Shown here: positions 16,940 to 25,486 of the stretch, piece by piece
Layout of the letters: each line of letters starts with the position of its first letter
How positions within the stretch are numbered: position 1 is the stretch's first letter
From: Acerihabitans sp035013185
Lineage (GTDB): Bacteria > Pseudomonadota > Gammaproteobacteria > Enterobacterales > Enterobacteriaceae
DNA length: 64,000 nt
NCBI RefSeq assembly: GCF_035013185.1
Contig: NZ_JAYGJO010000017.1
Span: 47,584 to 111,583 of the forward strand
Direction: 5' to 3'
Position numbers and translations under genes: made by a program
Notes under the pieces: generated by a model
The model's database searches: none
What the model was told of the DNA's origin: nothing
What the model saw: only the letters and a program-made list of their open reading frames with translations

Positions 16940-17773
16940 CTAAGGGGCCAATCGACCATCTTGCAAGCATAAGGTGTCAAACGGAAAAACCACGTTAGGA
17001 TCGGCCGGTGCCAAGCTTTTATCTTGGTCCTTGTAGGGCAAACGATCGAGCAAATCGCGCAGGATATTTAATCGCGCCTGATGCTTGTTGTCGGTATGCA
17101 CAATAACCCAGGGTGTGGCGGCGGTATGGGTACGGGTCAGCATTTGGTCACGCGCGGCGCTGTAATGCTTCCACATTTTCGTGGCCTGTTCATCAATGGG
17201 GCTGATTTTCCATTGTTTAAGCGGGTCAGTCTCGCGGGATTCCAGTCGCTGCTTCTGCTCTTTTTTGGTGATATCCAGATAGTACTTGATGACCTTGACG
17301 CCGGAACTCACCAGCAGTTGTTCAAAGTCAGTCACCGTATCCATAAATTGGTGATACTGCGCGTCGGTGCAAAACCCCATGACCCGCTCTACGCCGGCGC
17401 GGTTGTACCAACTGCGGTTGAACAACACCATTTCCTGCTCCGCCGGCAGGTGTTCTACATAGCGCTGAAAATACCATTCGGCACGGTCGCGCTCTGACGG
17501 TTTACCCAGGGCGACGATACGAATTTCCCGCGGGCTAAGATGTTCGGACAGAGTTTTGATAATACCGTCTTTACCCGCTGCATCCCGACCTTCGAAAATC
17601 ACCACGATTTTATCGTTGGCGGCGATGATTTCCCGCTGTAGTTTAACCAGTTCGACCTGCAGTTTATGCAGCGCGTGGTGATACTCCTTACCGGTTAATT
17701 CCTCAACAGCCAATGCGGCGTCTAATTTCTCAACAGCCGATACGGCGTCCTTATGTGATTTTTTCTTACTCAT
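16940..17773 (-). CDS. ppk2: Polyphosphate kinase 2 (PPK2 family)
   Basis: The 277-residue enzyme transfers phosphate between polyphosphate and nucleotides. It has Walker A FEGRDAAGKDG, the lid region with ALGKPSERDRAEWYFQRYVEHLP, and Walker B-like VLFNRSWYNRAGVE, all diagnostic of single-domain PPK2. ATG 17773 (MSKKKSH) was chosen because GGAG lies 6 bases before it; the frame extends upstream to 17824. Whether GDP or ADP is preferred cannot be told. It stands alone; a 170-bp gap separates it from btuE and holds only a weak spurious frame. Confidence 0.92.
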   Translation of the reverse strand: MSKKKSHKDAVSAVEKLDAALAVEELTGKEYHHALHKLQVELVKLQREIIAANDKIVVIFEGRDAAGKDGIIKTLSEHLSPREIRIVALGKPSERDRAEWYFQRYVEHLPAEQEMVLFNRSWYNRAGVERVMGFCTDAQYHQFMDTVTDFEQLLVSSGVKVIKYYLDITKKEQKQRLESRETDPLKQWKISPIDEQATKMWKHYSAARDQMLTRTHTAATPWVIVHTDNKHQARLNILRDLLDRLPYKDQDKSLAPADPNVVFPFDTLCLQDGRLAP

Positions 17774-17960
17774 TGTCGCTCCCGATATGTAGCCAATGGA
17801 CAGCAAATGACAAGCCAGCGGCAAGCAAAAAATCCCGATAAGCTTCTCGAATGATTCGAATGTATGCCCATCGCCGGCACTTTTGCGACTAGAAACATGA
17901 AAGATATAGGCTTATTTATTAAGTATGGCATAGTAAAAAAATACCACGCGCACTCTTTCA

Positions 17961-18542
17961 TTATGGTGTTGCCGGGGAGGAAAAGTTTGGGTCTATCTCG
18001 CCCCGCGCGGTCGGTGATCCGCGCCAATCGGCAAGAATGTGCTGTGTGGTCTTAAGGGTAATGGCATTACCCGGGATCGACAGACCAGCCCATACCTCGT
18101 TATGTTGGGCGATCAGTTGCTGCGCCGAAACATGGGTACGATCGGCGGTGGTATGGGCATCGGCGGCAACGGTCAGGGCATAACCTTTGCTGGCGGCCAC
18201 TTTTATCGTGGTGTCGACACAATAGTCGGTGGCGCAACCACAAACCGTCAGCGCGTGGACCCCCAATTCGCTGAGCGTGTGTTCCAGTTTGGTACGGTAA
18301 AATGCATCACAGGCGGTTTTTTTCACCGTCAGGTACCGCGTCGGCAGGTGCAGTTCAGGCAATAAACGCCAAGATTCACTGCCCTCGGTCATTTCCCCTT
18401 CCTCGTGCTGGATAAAAATCGTCACATCCGCACCGGCGCTCAGCTGATTAATGCGCCCGACACACTCCGCCCGATTCAGGCGTGGCGTGGCGAATACGCC
18501 ATTTTGCATATCGATCACCAGCAGGACCCGCTCATTAGGCAT
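17961..18542 (-). CDS. Isochorismatase-like cysteine hydrolase
   Basis: The 193-residue isochorismatase-superfamily protein has the triad D11 (LVIDMQ), K75 (KKTACDAF) and C108 (GCATDYCV). Such enzymes hydrolyse amides or related bonds; the substrate is unknown. ATG 18542 has a GGAGA ribosome site; the open frame reaches further upstream, but that part overlaps the preceding gene. It lies 82 bp after the RBBP9-type hydrolase and is last in the run that starts with citS, so it may be part of the citrate operon's tail. Confidence 0.85.
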   Translation of the reverse strand: MPNERVLLVIDMQNGVFATPRLNRAECVGRINQLSAGADVTIFIQHEEGEMTEGSESWRLLPELHLPTRYLTVKKTACDAFYRTKLEHTLSELGVHALTVCGCATDYCVDTTIKVAASKGYALTVAADAHTTADRTHVSAQQLIAQHNEVWAGLSIPGNAITLKTTQHILADWRGSPTARGEIDPNFSSPATP

Positions 18543-18624
18543 AAGGTGTCTCCACTCTGGACGCCCCGAGATGAGCATCAACACCTCATCATAAAGGGCG
18601 ATAACCTCATCGGCAATAAGCGAT

Positions 18625-19230
18625 TTATCGCACGGGGCCACGCAGTTGGCGAGCAAATTCCTCGACACGTTCCAGTCCATGTGGCCAAGCACCGAATCCC
18701 GCTTGCGCATTGATATGGCCCGCGTCGCCAACGTCCACCAGCTCGGCACCCCACGCCTGAGCCCAGTGGCGCGCACGATTGATCGTCAGTAGGGGATCGT
18801 TATGGCTGGCGAACATCAAACTTGGCACCGGCAGCGGCGCGGCCGTGATGCGGTCTTCAATTTCAAAACGCACCGGTTCAGCCGGTGCCACCAGCACCAC
18901 GCCGGCAACCTGTCCGGGGAAACGGCTGGCGTAATACCACGATGATAGCGCACCGAAACTGTGGCCGATTAACAGCACCGGTGCCTGAGTATTTCCTATC
19001 GCGCGCCGGATAGCGGAAAGCCACCCATCCAGATCCGGCTGCAGCCAATCACGCTGAGCAATGCGCCGCCACTGGGGATGGCTCTGCCCCCAAAGGCTTT
19101 GCCAATGCTCTGGCCCACTGTCGTTGATGCCTGGCACCAGGACCGTGCAAAGCGCGTCATCATTTATGGCACCCACCGGACCGTTTGGCGGCGGCCGCGT
19201 CCGGTCCAGCGGCGGTGAATAACGGTTCAT
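18625..19230 (-). CDS. RBBP9/YdeN family serine hydrolase
   Basis: The 201-residue alpha/beta hydrolase has the nucleophile S91 in GHSFG, D145 in SHNDPLL and H172 in GDAGHINAQAGFG, the RBBP9/YdeN family triad. Its substrate is unknown. The start codon overlaps the citG stop by 4 bp, implying translational coupling to the citrate lyase genes. A proline-rich stretch of about 20 residues precedes the fold. No signal peptide. A link to citrate lyase maturation is only suggested by position. Confidence 0.85.
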   Translation of the reverse strand: MNRYSPPLDRTRPPPNGPVGAINDDALCTVLVPGINDSGPEHWQSLWGQSHPQWRRIAQRDWLQPDLDGWLSAIRRAIGNTQAPVLLIGHSFGALSSWYYASRFPGQVAGVVLVAPAEPVRFEIEDRITAAPLPVPSLMFASHNDPLLTINRARHWAQAWGAELVDVGDAGHINAQAGFGAWPHGLERVEEFARQLRGPVR

Positions 19231-20102
19231 TGCGGAAATTGCGCCAGCACGCAGGCCACCGCCAGCAGATCAGCGCTACCGCCGGGGCTTAAGTTGCGCG
19301 CCACCAGTAACCGGTCCATCTGCCGGAGTTGAGCGTCATTCCAGCCGTCCGACAGCAAACGACGGGCATAGGTTTGCACATAGACTAATCCGTCCATGCC
19401 ACCACGCGCCACCAGGTTGGTATCGGGATTATGGGCCATTAATATCAACAAACCGTGTAACAGCCGGGCCTGGCGATCGTCCCCCCGCGGCGTCAGTCGA
19501 TCCCATACCGGCAACACATGGCGTCGTACCGTGGCAAAACCGCCGGCCGCTTCACCGCGGGCACCGGTCATGCCATAACGTAAATAGAGCTGTTCGCCTA
19601 CCGTGGACGCCCGTCGACAGCCGGCCAGTTCGGTACGGATAAGCGCAGCACAAAATGCCGCCACCGTGTCGCACAGCGTCTGCCGGGTTAAGGTGATACC
19701 GCGGCCGGACAGGTAGCCGGCCGCGGTACATAATAACCCCATGGAAAAAATACCGCCCTTATGGGTGTTCACGCCGCCGGTGGCGGTGAACATGGCCTGC
19801 TCACAAGCCAACCCGGCGGGACGGATTTCCATCAGCACTCGTGTAGGTGCCAGCCTGGCGCATTGATGGCCGAGTGACACAAACCGGCCGAACCAAGGCG
19901 CGATAGCGTCGATACTGCACATAAACAACGGCAAATCCATATCCCGATGCGCGCCGGTATTTTCACTGTCCACCAATCCCGGTTTGGGGGTCAACAGCAC
20001 CTCTTCACGCAATGCGCTAGCCGCCAGCAATTCAATCGCTGGCGGTTGATCCACTGCGGCGATACAAAACCGCTCGAGGTTATTTTGCGCAGAAATAGGC
20101 AT
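19227..20102 (-). CDS. citG: Triphosphoribosyl-dephospho-CoA synthase
   Basis: The 291-residue enzyme makes the precursor of the citrate lyase prosthetic group from ATP and dephospho-CoA. Family blocks TPKPGLVDSENTGAHRDMD, GVNTHKGGIFS, TGARGEA, NPDTNLVARGG and ERNLSPGGSADLL-like (ARNLSPGGSADLL) are present. ATG 20102 gives the family length (E. coli 292) and overlaps citX by 23 bp; the frame is open further upstream but runs through citX. It is followed by an overlapping hydrolase gene. Confidence 0.93.
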   Translation of the reverse strand: MPISAQNNLERFCIAAVDQPPAIELLAASALREEVLLTPKPGLVDSENTGAHRDMDLPLFMCSIDAIAPWFGRFVSLGHQCARLAPTRVLMEIRPAGLACEQAMFTATGGVNTHKGGIFSMGLLCTAAGYLSGRGITLTRQTLCDTVAAFCAALIRTELAGCRRASTVGEQLYLRYGMTGARGEAAGGFATVRRHVLPVWDRLTPRGDDRQARLLHGLLILMAHNPDTNLVARGGMDGLVYVQTYARRLLSDGWNDAQLRQMDRLLVARNLSPGGSADLLAVACVLAQFPQ

Positions 20103-20619
20103 CCAACATATCCTCGATTTTTTCCACCACCTGTTCCAGTGGATGGCGGCGGGAACGGGAGCAGGCGTGAGCCGGTTGGTCGCACAGTAGGCAATGCCGC
20201 CCCGCGCGGCCAAGTGAATCACGGCCGATAATACCGTCGCCGGGCGAGATAACATCAATGTCCCATAACCGGCCAATCCGGTGTGACTGTTCGAGCGCCA
20301 CGGTGGCCGCCTTAAGCTCTGCACCGGCGTGATCAACCGACCATAGCGCTTCCGGGCCGGTATCAAACCAAAACACCTGGTGCGCCAAGGTATTCCAACC
20401 GTGCGTACTCAACAAACCATTGCAGGCTTCCACCGCGGCGCGCATTGAGCGCCGGTATAGGGCAGAGTCTTTTACCGGCCCTGGGGTCACCAGGGTCAGA
20501 GAGATCAGTGGCTGCTGATAAGACTGCAGCCACGTATTCTGGCGTGCAGCTCGGCGGTCTTTGGCCTGCAACAATTCATCAAGAGTGACAGTGGAATGCA
20601 GTTGTTCCGCAATCGTCAT
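20080..20619 (-). CDS. citX: Apo-citrate lyase phosphoribosyl-dephospho-CoA transferase
   Basis: The 179-residue protein matches CitX (183 in E. coli), which attaches the prosthetic group to the acyl carrier subunit CitD. Visible features are KDRRAARQ near the N-terminus, SLTLVTPGPVKDS, the central RIGRLWDIDVI and the C-terminal GRAGRHCLLCDQPAHACSRSRRH, a family hallmark. It directly abuts citF and overlaps citG, keeping the gene order of enterobacterial cit operons. Confidence 0.93.
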   Translation of the reverse strand: MTIAEQLHSTVTLDELLQAKDRRAARQNTWLQSYQQPLISLTLVTPGPVKDSALYRRSMRAAVEACNGLLSTHGWNTLAHQVFWFDTGPEALWSVDHAGAELKAATVALEQSHRIGRLWDIDVISPGDGIIGRDSLGRAGRHCLLCDQPAHACSRSRRHPLEQVVEKIEDMLDAYFCAK

Positions 20620-22146
20620 CTATTCCTCCTCTTTTACCTGGCGGACCACATCAATAACACTGCCGTCGCGATAACGAATGATTCCGACAATCCTTGATGT
20701 GAACTCAATGGCTTTTGGCTCGCCGGTCAAGGCCACCGCCCGGTGATACAGCTGTTCAATATCCATCACCGCCAGACCAGCGTCTTCCAGACGCTGACGC
20801 ACGTCAGGCCGGGCTGGATTGACGGCAATACCTTGATCGGTCACCAGAACGTCAATGCTCTCCCCTGGGGTCACAAGCGTAGTGACCTGACGTACCACGG
20901 TGGGAATGCGGCTACGTGTCAGTGGTGCCACCACAATGGTTAAATTGGCGGCGGCAGCAACATCGCAATGGCCGCCGGAAGCGCCGCGCATCACCCCATC
21001 TGACCCGGTGATCACGTTGACATTAAACGCCAAATCAATTTCCAGGGCGCTGAGAATGACAATATCCAACTGGTCACAGCAGGCGGCCTTGGCTATCGGA
21101 TTGGCATACACGCTGGTGGAGATTTCGATATGATTGGCATTGTGCTCAAGCGATGCCGCCGCCTGTCCGTCAAAGGATTGGGTATCCAATATTTTGCCGA
21201 TAAGCCCCTGCTCATGCAAATCCACAATACCCCCGGTAATGCCGCCCAAGGCGAACCGCGCCTTGATACCGTTACGCAGCATCTTGCGTGCCAGAAAACG
21301 CGTGCAGGCCGTCGATGAAGCGCCGGAGCCGGTTTGTAATGAAAAACCATCGGTAAAATACCCGGAATATTCTATAACCTCGGCAGCGGCGCGGGCGATC
21401 AGCAGCTCACGCGGATTACTGGTGACCCGCGCTGCGCCGACGCTGATTTTCGCCGGATCGCCCACCTGGTCCACGGTAACGATATAATCCACTTGGTCCT
21501 GGGCCAGACTGGCGGGCATATTGGGAAACGGCACCAATTGCTCGGTCAACAACACCACCTTGTGGGCAAATTCCGCGTCCACCATGGCATATCCCAGGGA
21601 ACCACAGCAGGATTTGCCATGGCTGCCGTTGGCGTTGCCAAATTCATCACTGCAAGGGACGCCCAAAAACGCCACATCAATGTTCAATTCGCCGTCTTGC
21701 AGCAACTTCACCCGCCCACCGTGGGAGTGGATTTGCACCGGTTCTTCCATTAAGCCGTGGGAGATGGCATCCGCCAGTTTGCCCCGCATGCCGGAAGTAT
21801 AAATTTTGGTAATGACCCCGGCACGGATTGGTTCAATCAGCACATCGTTGCAGGTCATCAGGGAGCTGGAGGCCAACGTCAGGTTTTTGAATCCCATACG
21901 GGCCAGGGTTAATACGACCCGGTTGATGACCATATCCCCTTCACGAAACGCATGGTGAAACGAAATGGTCATGCCATCGCGCAAACCGCTGCGTTCTATG
22001 GCCTGCTCCAGGCTGTCACACAGTTTACGGTGGTGTTTGGTGGCGTTGTCAGCGAGCCAAGGCGTGCCGCTATTGGCATGGCTAAACGGCACCAGGGTTT
22101 GTAAATGATGAAATTGTGCATGTAAATCTGCTGTTACGTTACTCAT
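20620..22146 (-). CDS. citF: Citrate lyase alpha subunit (citrate CoA-transferase)
   Basis: The 508-residue protein exchanges acetyl-ACP for citryl-ACP in the citrate lyase complex. It is colinear with enterobacterial CitF (about 510). Recognisable segments are SFHHAFREGDMVINRV, YTSGMRGKLADAIS, IHSHGGRVKLLQDGEL, FTDGFSLQTGSGA and the CoA-transferase stretch near VITGSDGVMRGASGGHCD. It is cytoplasmic and co-transcribed with citE upstream (35 bp gap) and citX downstream. No defects seen. Confidence 0.96.
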   Translation of the reverse strand: MSNVTADLHAQFHHLQTLVPFSHANSGTPWLADNATKHHRKLCDSLEQAIERSGLRDGMTISFHHAFREGDMVINRVVLTLARMGFKNLTLASSSLMTCNDVLIEPIRAGVITKIYTSGMRGKLADAISHGLMEEPVQIHSHGGRVKLLQDGELNIDVAFLGVPCSDEFGNANGSHGKSCCGSLGYAMVDAEFAHKVVLLTEQLVPFPNMPASLAQDQVDYIVTVDQVGDPAKISVGAARVTSNPRELLIARAAAEVIEYSGYFTDGFSLQTGSGASSTACTRFLARKMLRNGIKARFALGGITGGIVDLHEQGLIGKILDTQSFDGQAAASLEHNANHIEISTSVYANPIAKAACCDQLDIVILSALEIDLAFNVNVITGSDGVMRGASGGHCDVAAAANLTIVVAPLTRSRIPTVVRQVTTLVTPGESIDVLVTDQGIAVNPARPDVRQRLEDAGLAVMDIEQLYHRAVALTGEPKAIEFTSRIVGIIRYRDGSVIDVVRQVKEEE

Positions 22147-22181
22147 TGCCTATTCCTGTCTTTCCGTTAACGTGGGACACC

Positions 22182-23057
22182 TTACCGGCGCACACCCGAA
22201 GCTCGGGCGCGTTCCAGTACCACCTGTGCGTGATTAATAATCGGTCCGTCAATCATCTTGCCGTTAAGTGAAATCACACCAAGGCCATTGCGCTCACCTT
22301 CCTGCGCGGCCACGATGACCCGTTCGGCATAGTCCACCGCTTCCTGGGTCGGGGCGTAGGCGTTATGCAGCAGTTCAATCTGGCGGGGATTAATCAGCGA
22401 TTTGCCGTTAAAGCCCATTTTGCGCACCAGATCCACTTCTTTTAGGAATCCCTCGTCATCGTTAATGTCGGAATAGACCACGTCAAAAGCATCAATACCG
22501 GCGGCACGGGCGGCATGCAACACCGCGCAACGCGCATAAAACAGCTCGGTGCCGTCGCCGCGTTCGGTTTGCATATCCATGACATAATCGAACGCTGCCA
22601 GCGCAATACCGATCAACCGCGGCGAACAGCGGGCAATCGCCACCGCATTAATGACGCCGGTAGCGGATTCAATGGCCGCCATGGTGCGGGTCGAGCCGAC
22701 CTCGCGCCCACAGGCACGTTCGATCCGTTCAATATGGGATTCAAGCTCGAACATATCTTCCGGCGTGTCGGTTTTCGGCAACCGCACTACATCCACCCCG
22801 GCACGCACTACCGCCTCCAAATCCTGCAAACCAAATGGCGTATTCAGCGGATTAATCCGCACCACGGTCTCAATATCCTGATACATAGGCTGTTGCAAAG
22901 CATGGAACACCAGAATGCGTGCGCTGTCTTTTTCGCGTAGCGACACGGCATCCTCTAAATCGAACATAATGGAATCGGGGCGGTAGATAAACGCGGTGGA
23001 TAACATGGCGGCATTGGCGCCGGGAATAAACAGCATACTGCGACGTAGCTTTTTCAT
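22182..23057 (-). CDS. citE: Citrate lyase beta subunit (citryl-ACP lyase)
   Basis: The 291-residue HpcH/HpaI-type TIM barrel cleaves citryl-ACP to oxaloacetate and acetyl-ACP. It has LRRSMLFIPGAN at the start, MFDLEDAVSLREKDSAR, VVRINPLNTPFG, the metal/substrate residues in AAIESATGV and GFNGKSLINPRQI. ATG 23057 was chosen: it overlaps the citD stop by 4 bp and matches the family start, although the frame is open to 23135. A little shorter than E. coli CitE (302). Confidence 0.95.
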   Translation of the reverse strand: MKKLRRSMLFIPGANAAMLSTAFIYRPDSIMFDLEDAVSLREKDSARILVFHALQQPMYQDIETVVRINPLNTPFGLQDLEAVVRAGVDVVRLPKTDTPEDMFELESHIERIERACGREVGSTRTMAAIESATGVINAVAIARCSPRLIGIALAAFDYVMDMQTERGDGTELFYARCAVLHAARAAGIDAFDVVYSDINDDEGFLKEVDLVRKMGFNGKSLINPRQIELLHNAYAPTQEAVDYAERVIVAAQEGERNGLGVISLNGKMIDGPIINHAQVVLERARASGVRR

Positions 23058-23347
23058 GACAATTGTTCCCAATGAATATCCGCAGCGCCAGCGGCGCGTA
23101 ACACTGCGGTTTGTACCCGAGCGCGAATCACACAATCCAACGCGCCTTTATCGTCGATAATCACCAGTCCTTCGTCAACGTCCATGGCGGATAACGTCTG
23201 CGCGACCACCAGACGAATCTGTTCGCCAAATTGTTTAATCACCTCACTGTTGACCACCACCGTGAGATCACCATGGGCCGGGGCAATTTTGACCAGCAAA
23301 TCGCTGGATTCAAAGGTGCCCGCCAAGGCCTCCTTAATAATTTTCAT
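23054..23347 (-). CDS. citD: Citrate lyase acyl carrier protein (gamma subunit)
   Basis: The 97-residue acyl carrier subunit has the prosthetic-group serine at S14 in AGTFESSDLLVKI. The phosphoribosyl-dephospho-CoA arm made by CitG and CitX is attached there. The C-terminal half (DEGLVIIDDKGALDCVIRARVQTA) matches the family. It overlaps citE by 4 bp. The 106-bp gap before it, holding a short ERIC element, is the largest gap inside the core cit run. Confidence 0.94.
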   Translation of the reverse strand: MKIIKEALAGTFESSDLLVKIAPAHGDLTVVVNSEVIKQFGEQIRLVVAQTLSAMDVDEGLVIIDDKGALDCVIRARVQTAVLRAAGAADIHWEQLS

Positions 23348-23378
23348 GATACATGTCCTGATAATAAATTGATTTTCA

Positions 23379-23446
23379 TATACCCGTCATACGTCACGTT
23401 GCAGCTGCGTTGCCGCCTTCCTGCAACCCGAATTATTTAGGGTATA
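23379..23446. repeat. Internally deleted ERIC element
   Basis: This 68-bp element has outer termini TATACCC and GGGTATA and inner arms GTTGCAG and CTGCAAC. It reproduces both ends of the enterobacterial ERIC consensus (CCCGTCATACxTCA on the left; GCCGCCTTCCTGCAAC and GAATTATTTAGGGTAT on the right). The central part, which normally carries the conserved TAAGCTCC region, is missing. It lies between citC and citD inside the operon and can fold into a nested hairpin in the transcript. Confidence 0.8.
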
Positions 23447-23453
23447 GCGTGAT

Positions 23454-24518
23454 TCATATTCCTAGCACATAGCTGCCGACGGGTTCCGACAACGTGGGTT
23501 GTTTGAGATAAGCAAAGGTACTGGCTGGCACGATACTGCGAATACGCGCCAACTCCCCCCGATTGAGCAACTTGCGGACTTCCGAAGCGGATATCGCCCG
23601 GCCTGAGGCTTGGCATTTGCGCTCTATTTCCACCACCCGCACCGGCGGTTTTGGCGATCGGGCCGGGTTTTCCAGCCAGTCATACATATCTTGGTTGTAT
23701 TGATGGGTCATTGGGCAAAATGGTTCGGTACCGACAAAACGATGGGTGATGCCCAATGGCACCGCGATATGATTGCGAAAAATCAACAAATCGATAGCGC
23801 TAAAGGTTTGGCTGATCAACTGTGCATCGCGCAGAAAATAGCCGGGGAAGGTCGCACGTGAAATCAAATAATCCGAGCCGGCGTGCACCGTCACATTACC
23901 CAGATGTGCCACGCCCTGCTTCACCATTTCCAGCCGTTCGGCATAAGGAAACAGCGAAACATCCTCGCCGACCACAAAAATATGTAACCAATCGCTGGCG
24001 GCTGAAGCCTGTTCCGCCAGGTAGCGGTGACCAAGGGTAAAAGGATTGGCGTTCATCACTACCGAACCGATGGCCTTACCCGGGTGATAATATTGCGCCA
24101 ACGATCTGGCATAGAGGTGAATACCGACCGGGGTATTTTCCATCAGCACCGCCACGTTATCCCATTGCGCCAGCGGATAAAAACCACAACGGCGAAATAC
24201 GTCAAGATTGGCCGGACGGGTATAAAGAAACAGGTGAGAATGGCCTTGTCGTACGGCCATAATCTCCACTTCGGCCAGCAGCCGGGCACTCAGATTATCG
24301 CCACGATAATCCACCGCCACGGCAACGCATTTGATCACGTTGCCGGCAATTCCCGCGCACCCCACCATACGTTTACCGCTGCGGGCCACGACGAACTGGC
24401 GGATATCCGCATCCATGCCCAGGCCACCGTCCCCTAACAGCGCGCGCACGTCGTCCAGTGCGGCCTCGGTGGCGTTAACGCTCAGCATGGAAAAATCCAG
24501 CGGTTCCCGATCGTACAT
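23454..24518 (-). CDS. citC: [Citrate (pro-3S)-lyase] ligase
   Basis: The 354-residue protein acetylates the citrate lyase prosthetic group using acetate and ATP, activating the complex. It has an N-terminal GNAT-like part (about residues 20-120, DYRGDNLSARLLAEVE) and a C-terminal nucleotidyltransferase domain with VVMNANPFTLGHRYL and SASEVRKLLNRGE. ATG 24518 follows an AGGAAAG ribosome site and gives E. coli CitC length (352); the frame is open to 24584. It lies downstream of the FAH-family gene. Confidence 0.94.
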   Translation of the reverse strand: MYDREPLDFSMLSVNATEAALDDVRALLGDGGLGMDADIRQFVVARSGKRMVGCAGIAGNVIKCVAVAVDYRGDNLSARLLAEVEIMAVRQGHSHLFLYTRPANLDVFRRCGFYPLAQWDNVAVLMENTPVGIHLYARSLAQYYHPGKAIGSVVMNANPFTLGHRYLAEQASAASDWLHIFVVGEDVSLFPYAERLEMVKQGVAHLGNVTVHAGSDYLISRATFPGYFLRDAQLISQTFSAIDLLIFRNHIAVPLGITHRFVGTEPFCPMTHQYNQDMYDWLENPARSPKPPVRVVEIERKCQASGRAISASEVRKLLNRGELARIRSIVPASTFAYLKQPTLSEPVGSYVLGI

Positions 24519-24564
24519 ACTGCTTTCCTCTTCTGCGAGGTGGAAAAATGAGGCCGGTGCGGAC

Positions 24565-25446
24565 TTAAGACAGCGCATTGGCATAATAGGCGTTAGCGGT
24601 CGGCGCTATGTCGGCATCGATCACCTGATTGCTCAACCGGCCGATACGGTCTATTTCGACCTCAATATGATCGCCGGCCTGCATAAACAGCGGCGGCGTA
24701 CGTTTTTTACCCACTCCACCCGGTGAACCGGTAATAATAACGTCGCCTGCATGCAGTCGGGTAAAGGTACTGATGTATTCAATCAACTCGGCAACCCGGT
24801 GGATCATGCTGCCGGTATTGTCGTCTTGTACTTTTTGCCCGTTTAACCAGGTGCGTATGCCCAAGACATGAGGATCGGGGATCTCGTCAGTGGTGGTCAT
24901 GCTGGGGCCAAAGGCACCGGTTTGCCGCCAGTTTTTACCGGCGGTGAACCAGGTATGCTGCCAATCGCGGGCGGAACCATCCATGTAGCAGCTATAACCC
25001 GCCACATGGCTTAATGCCTGGGTGGCAGGTATATCCTCACCGTCGCGACCAATGATCACCGCCAGCTCGCCCTCATAATCAAACTCGACGGAACGGCTGG
25101 GCTTAAGGATCGGCGCACCATGACCGGTTTGTGAATCGGCGAAACGAACAAACAACGTCGGCGCCGGGTTGCTTTGATTAAACTCGAGGCGCTTTTGCGC
25201 ATAGTTCATGCCGACACAGAGGATTTTCCCCGGTTGTTCGATAACCGGTAAAAACGTCACGCCTGAAATTGCCAGATCCACGGCGGCATCCACGTGTTCA
25301 CGGGCTAAGGGCAACGCATCGCCGCTCAGTAGCGCTTTAAGATCCGCGAAGCGATGGCCAAGACGTCGACCTAAATCGATAATGCCGTTCGGGGTCACAA
25401 TGCCATAGCTCCTGACGCCCTGATGAAGATAACTTGCGAGTTTCAT
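24565..25446 (-). CDS. Fumarylacetoacetate hydrolase (FAH) family protein
   Basis: The 293-residue FAH-fold enzyme has a metal site E-x-E...D in FDYEGELAVIIGRDGED and CYMDGSARD, and the GDVIITGSPGGVG motif. FAH-family enzymes cleave or decarboxylate 2-oxo acids; the human member FAHD1 is an oxaloacetate decarboxylase. The gene lies between citS and citC, with about 40-bp gaps on both sides, where enterobacteria often carry oad genes. It is thus a candidate soluble oxaloacetate decarboxylase for citrate fermentation (inference). At the lid motif it reads NYAQKRLEF where FAHD1 has a His-x-x-Glu pair: Glu is kept, His is Lys. ATG 25446 has AGGA 6 bases upstream. Confidence 0.88.
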   Translation of the reverse strand: MKLASYLHQGVRSYGIVTPNGIIDLGRRLGHRFADLKALLSGDALPLAREHVDAAVDLAISGVTFLPVIEQPGKILCVGMNYAQKRLEFNQSNPAPTLFVRFADSQTGHGAPILKPSRSVEFDYEGELAVIIGRDGEDIPATQALSHVAGYSCYMDGSARDWQHTWFTAGKNWRQTGAFGPSMTTTDEIPDPHVLGIRTWLNGQKVQDDNTGSMIHRVAELIEYISTFTRLHAGDVIITGSPGGVGKKRTPPLFMQAGDHIEVEIDRIGRLSNQVIDADIAPTANAYYANALS

Positions 25447-25486
25447 GTCATGTCCTGAATCAACGGTGTGTTTTGCCAACGTAATG

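Noticed and set aside
16774..16980. 68-codon minus-strand frame between btuE and ppk2.
   Set aside because: Composition is Arg/Ala/Val-rich as expected of a frame in GC-rich non-coding DNA, and it overlaps the ppk2 end. No family resemblance.
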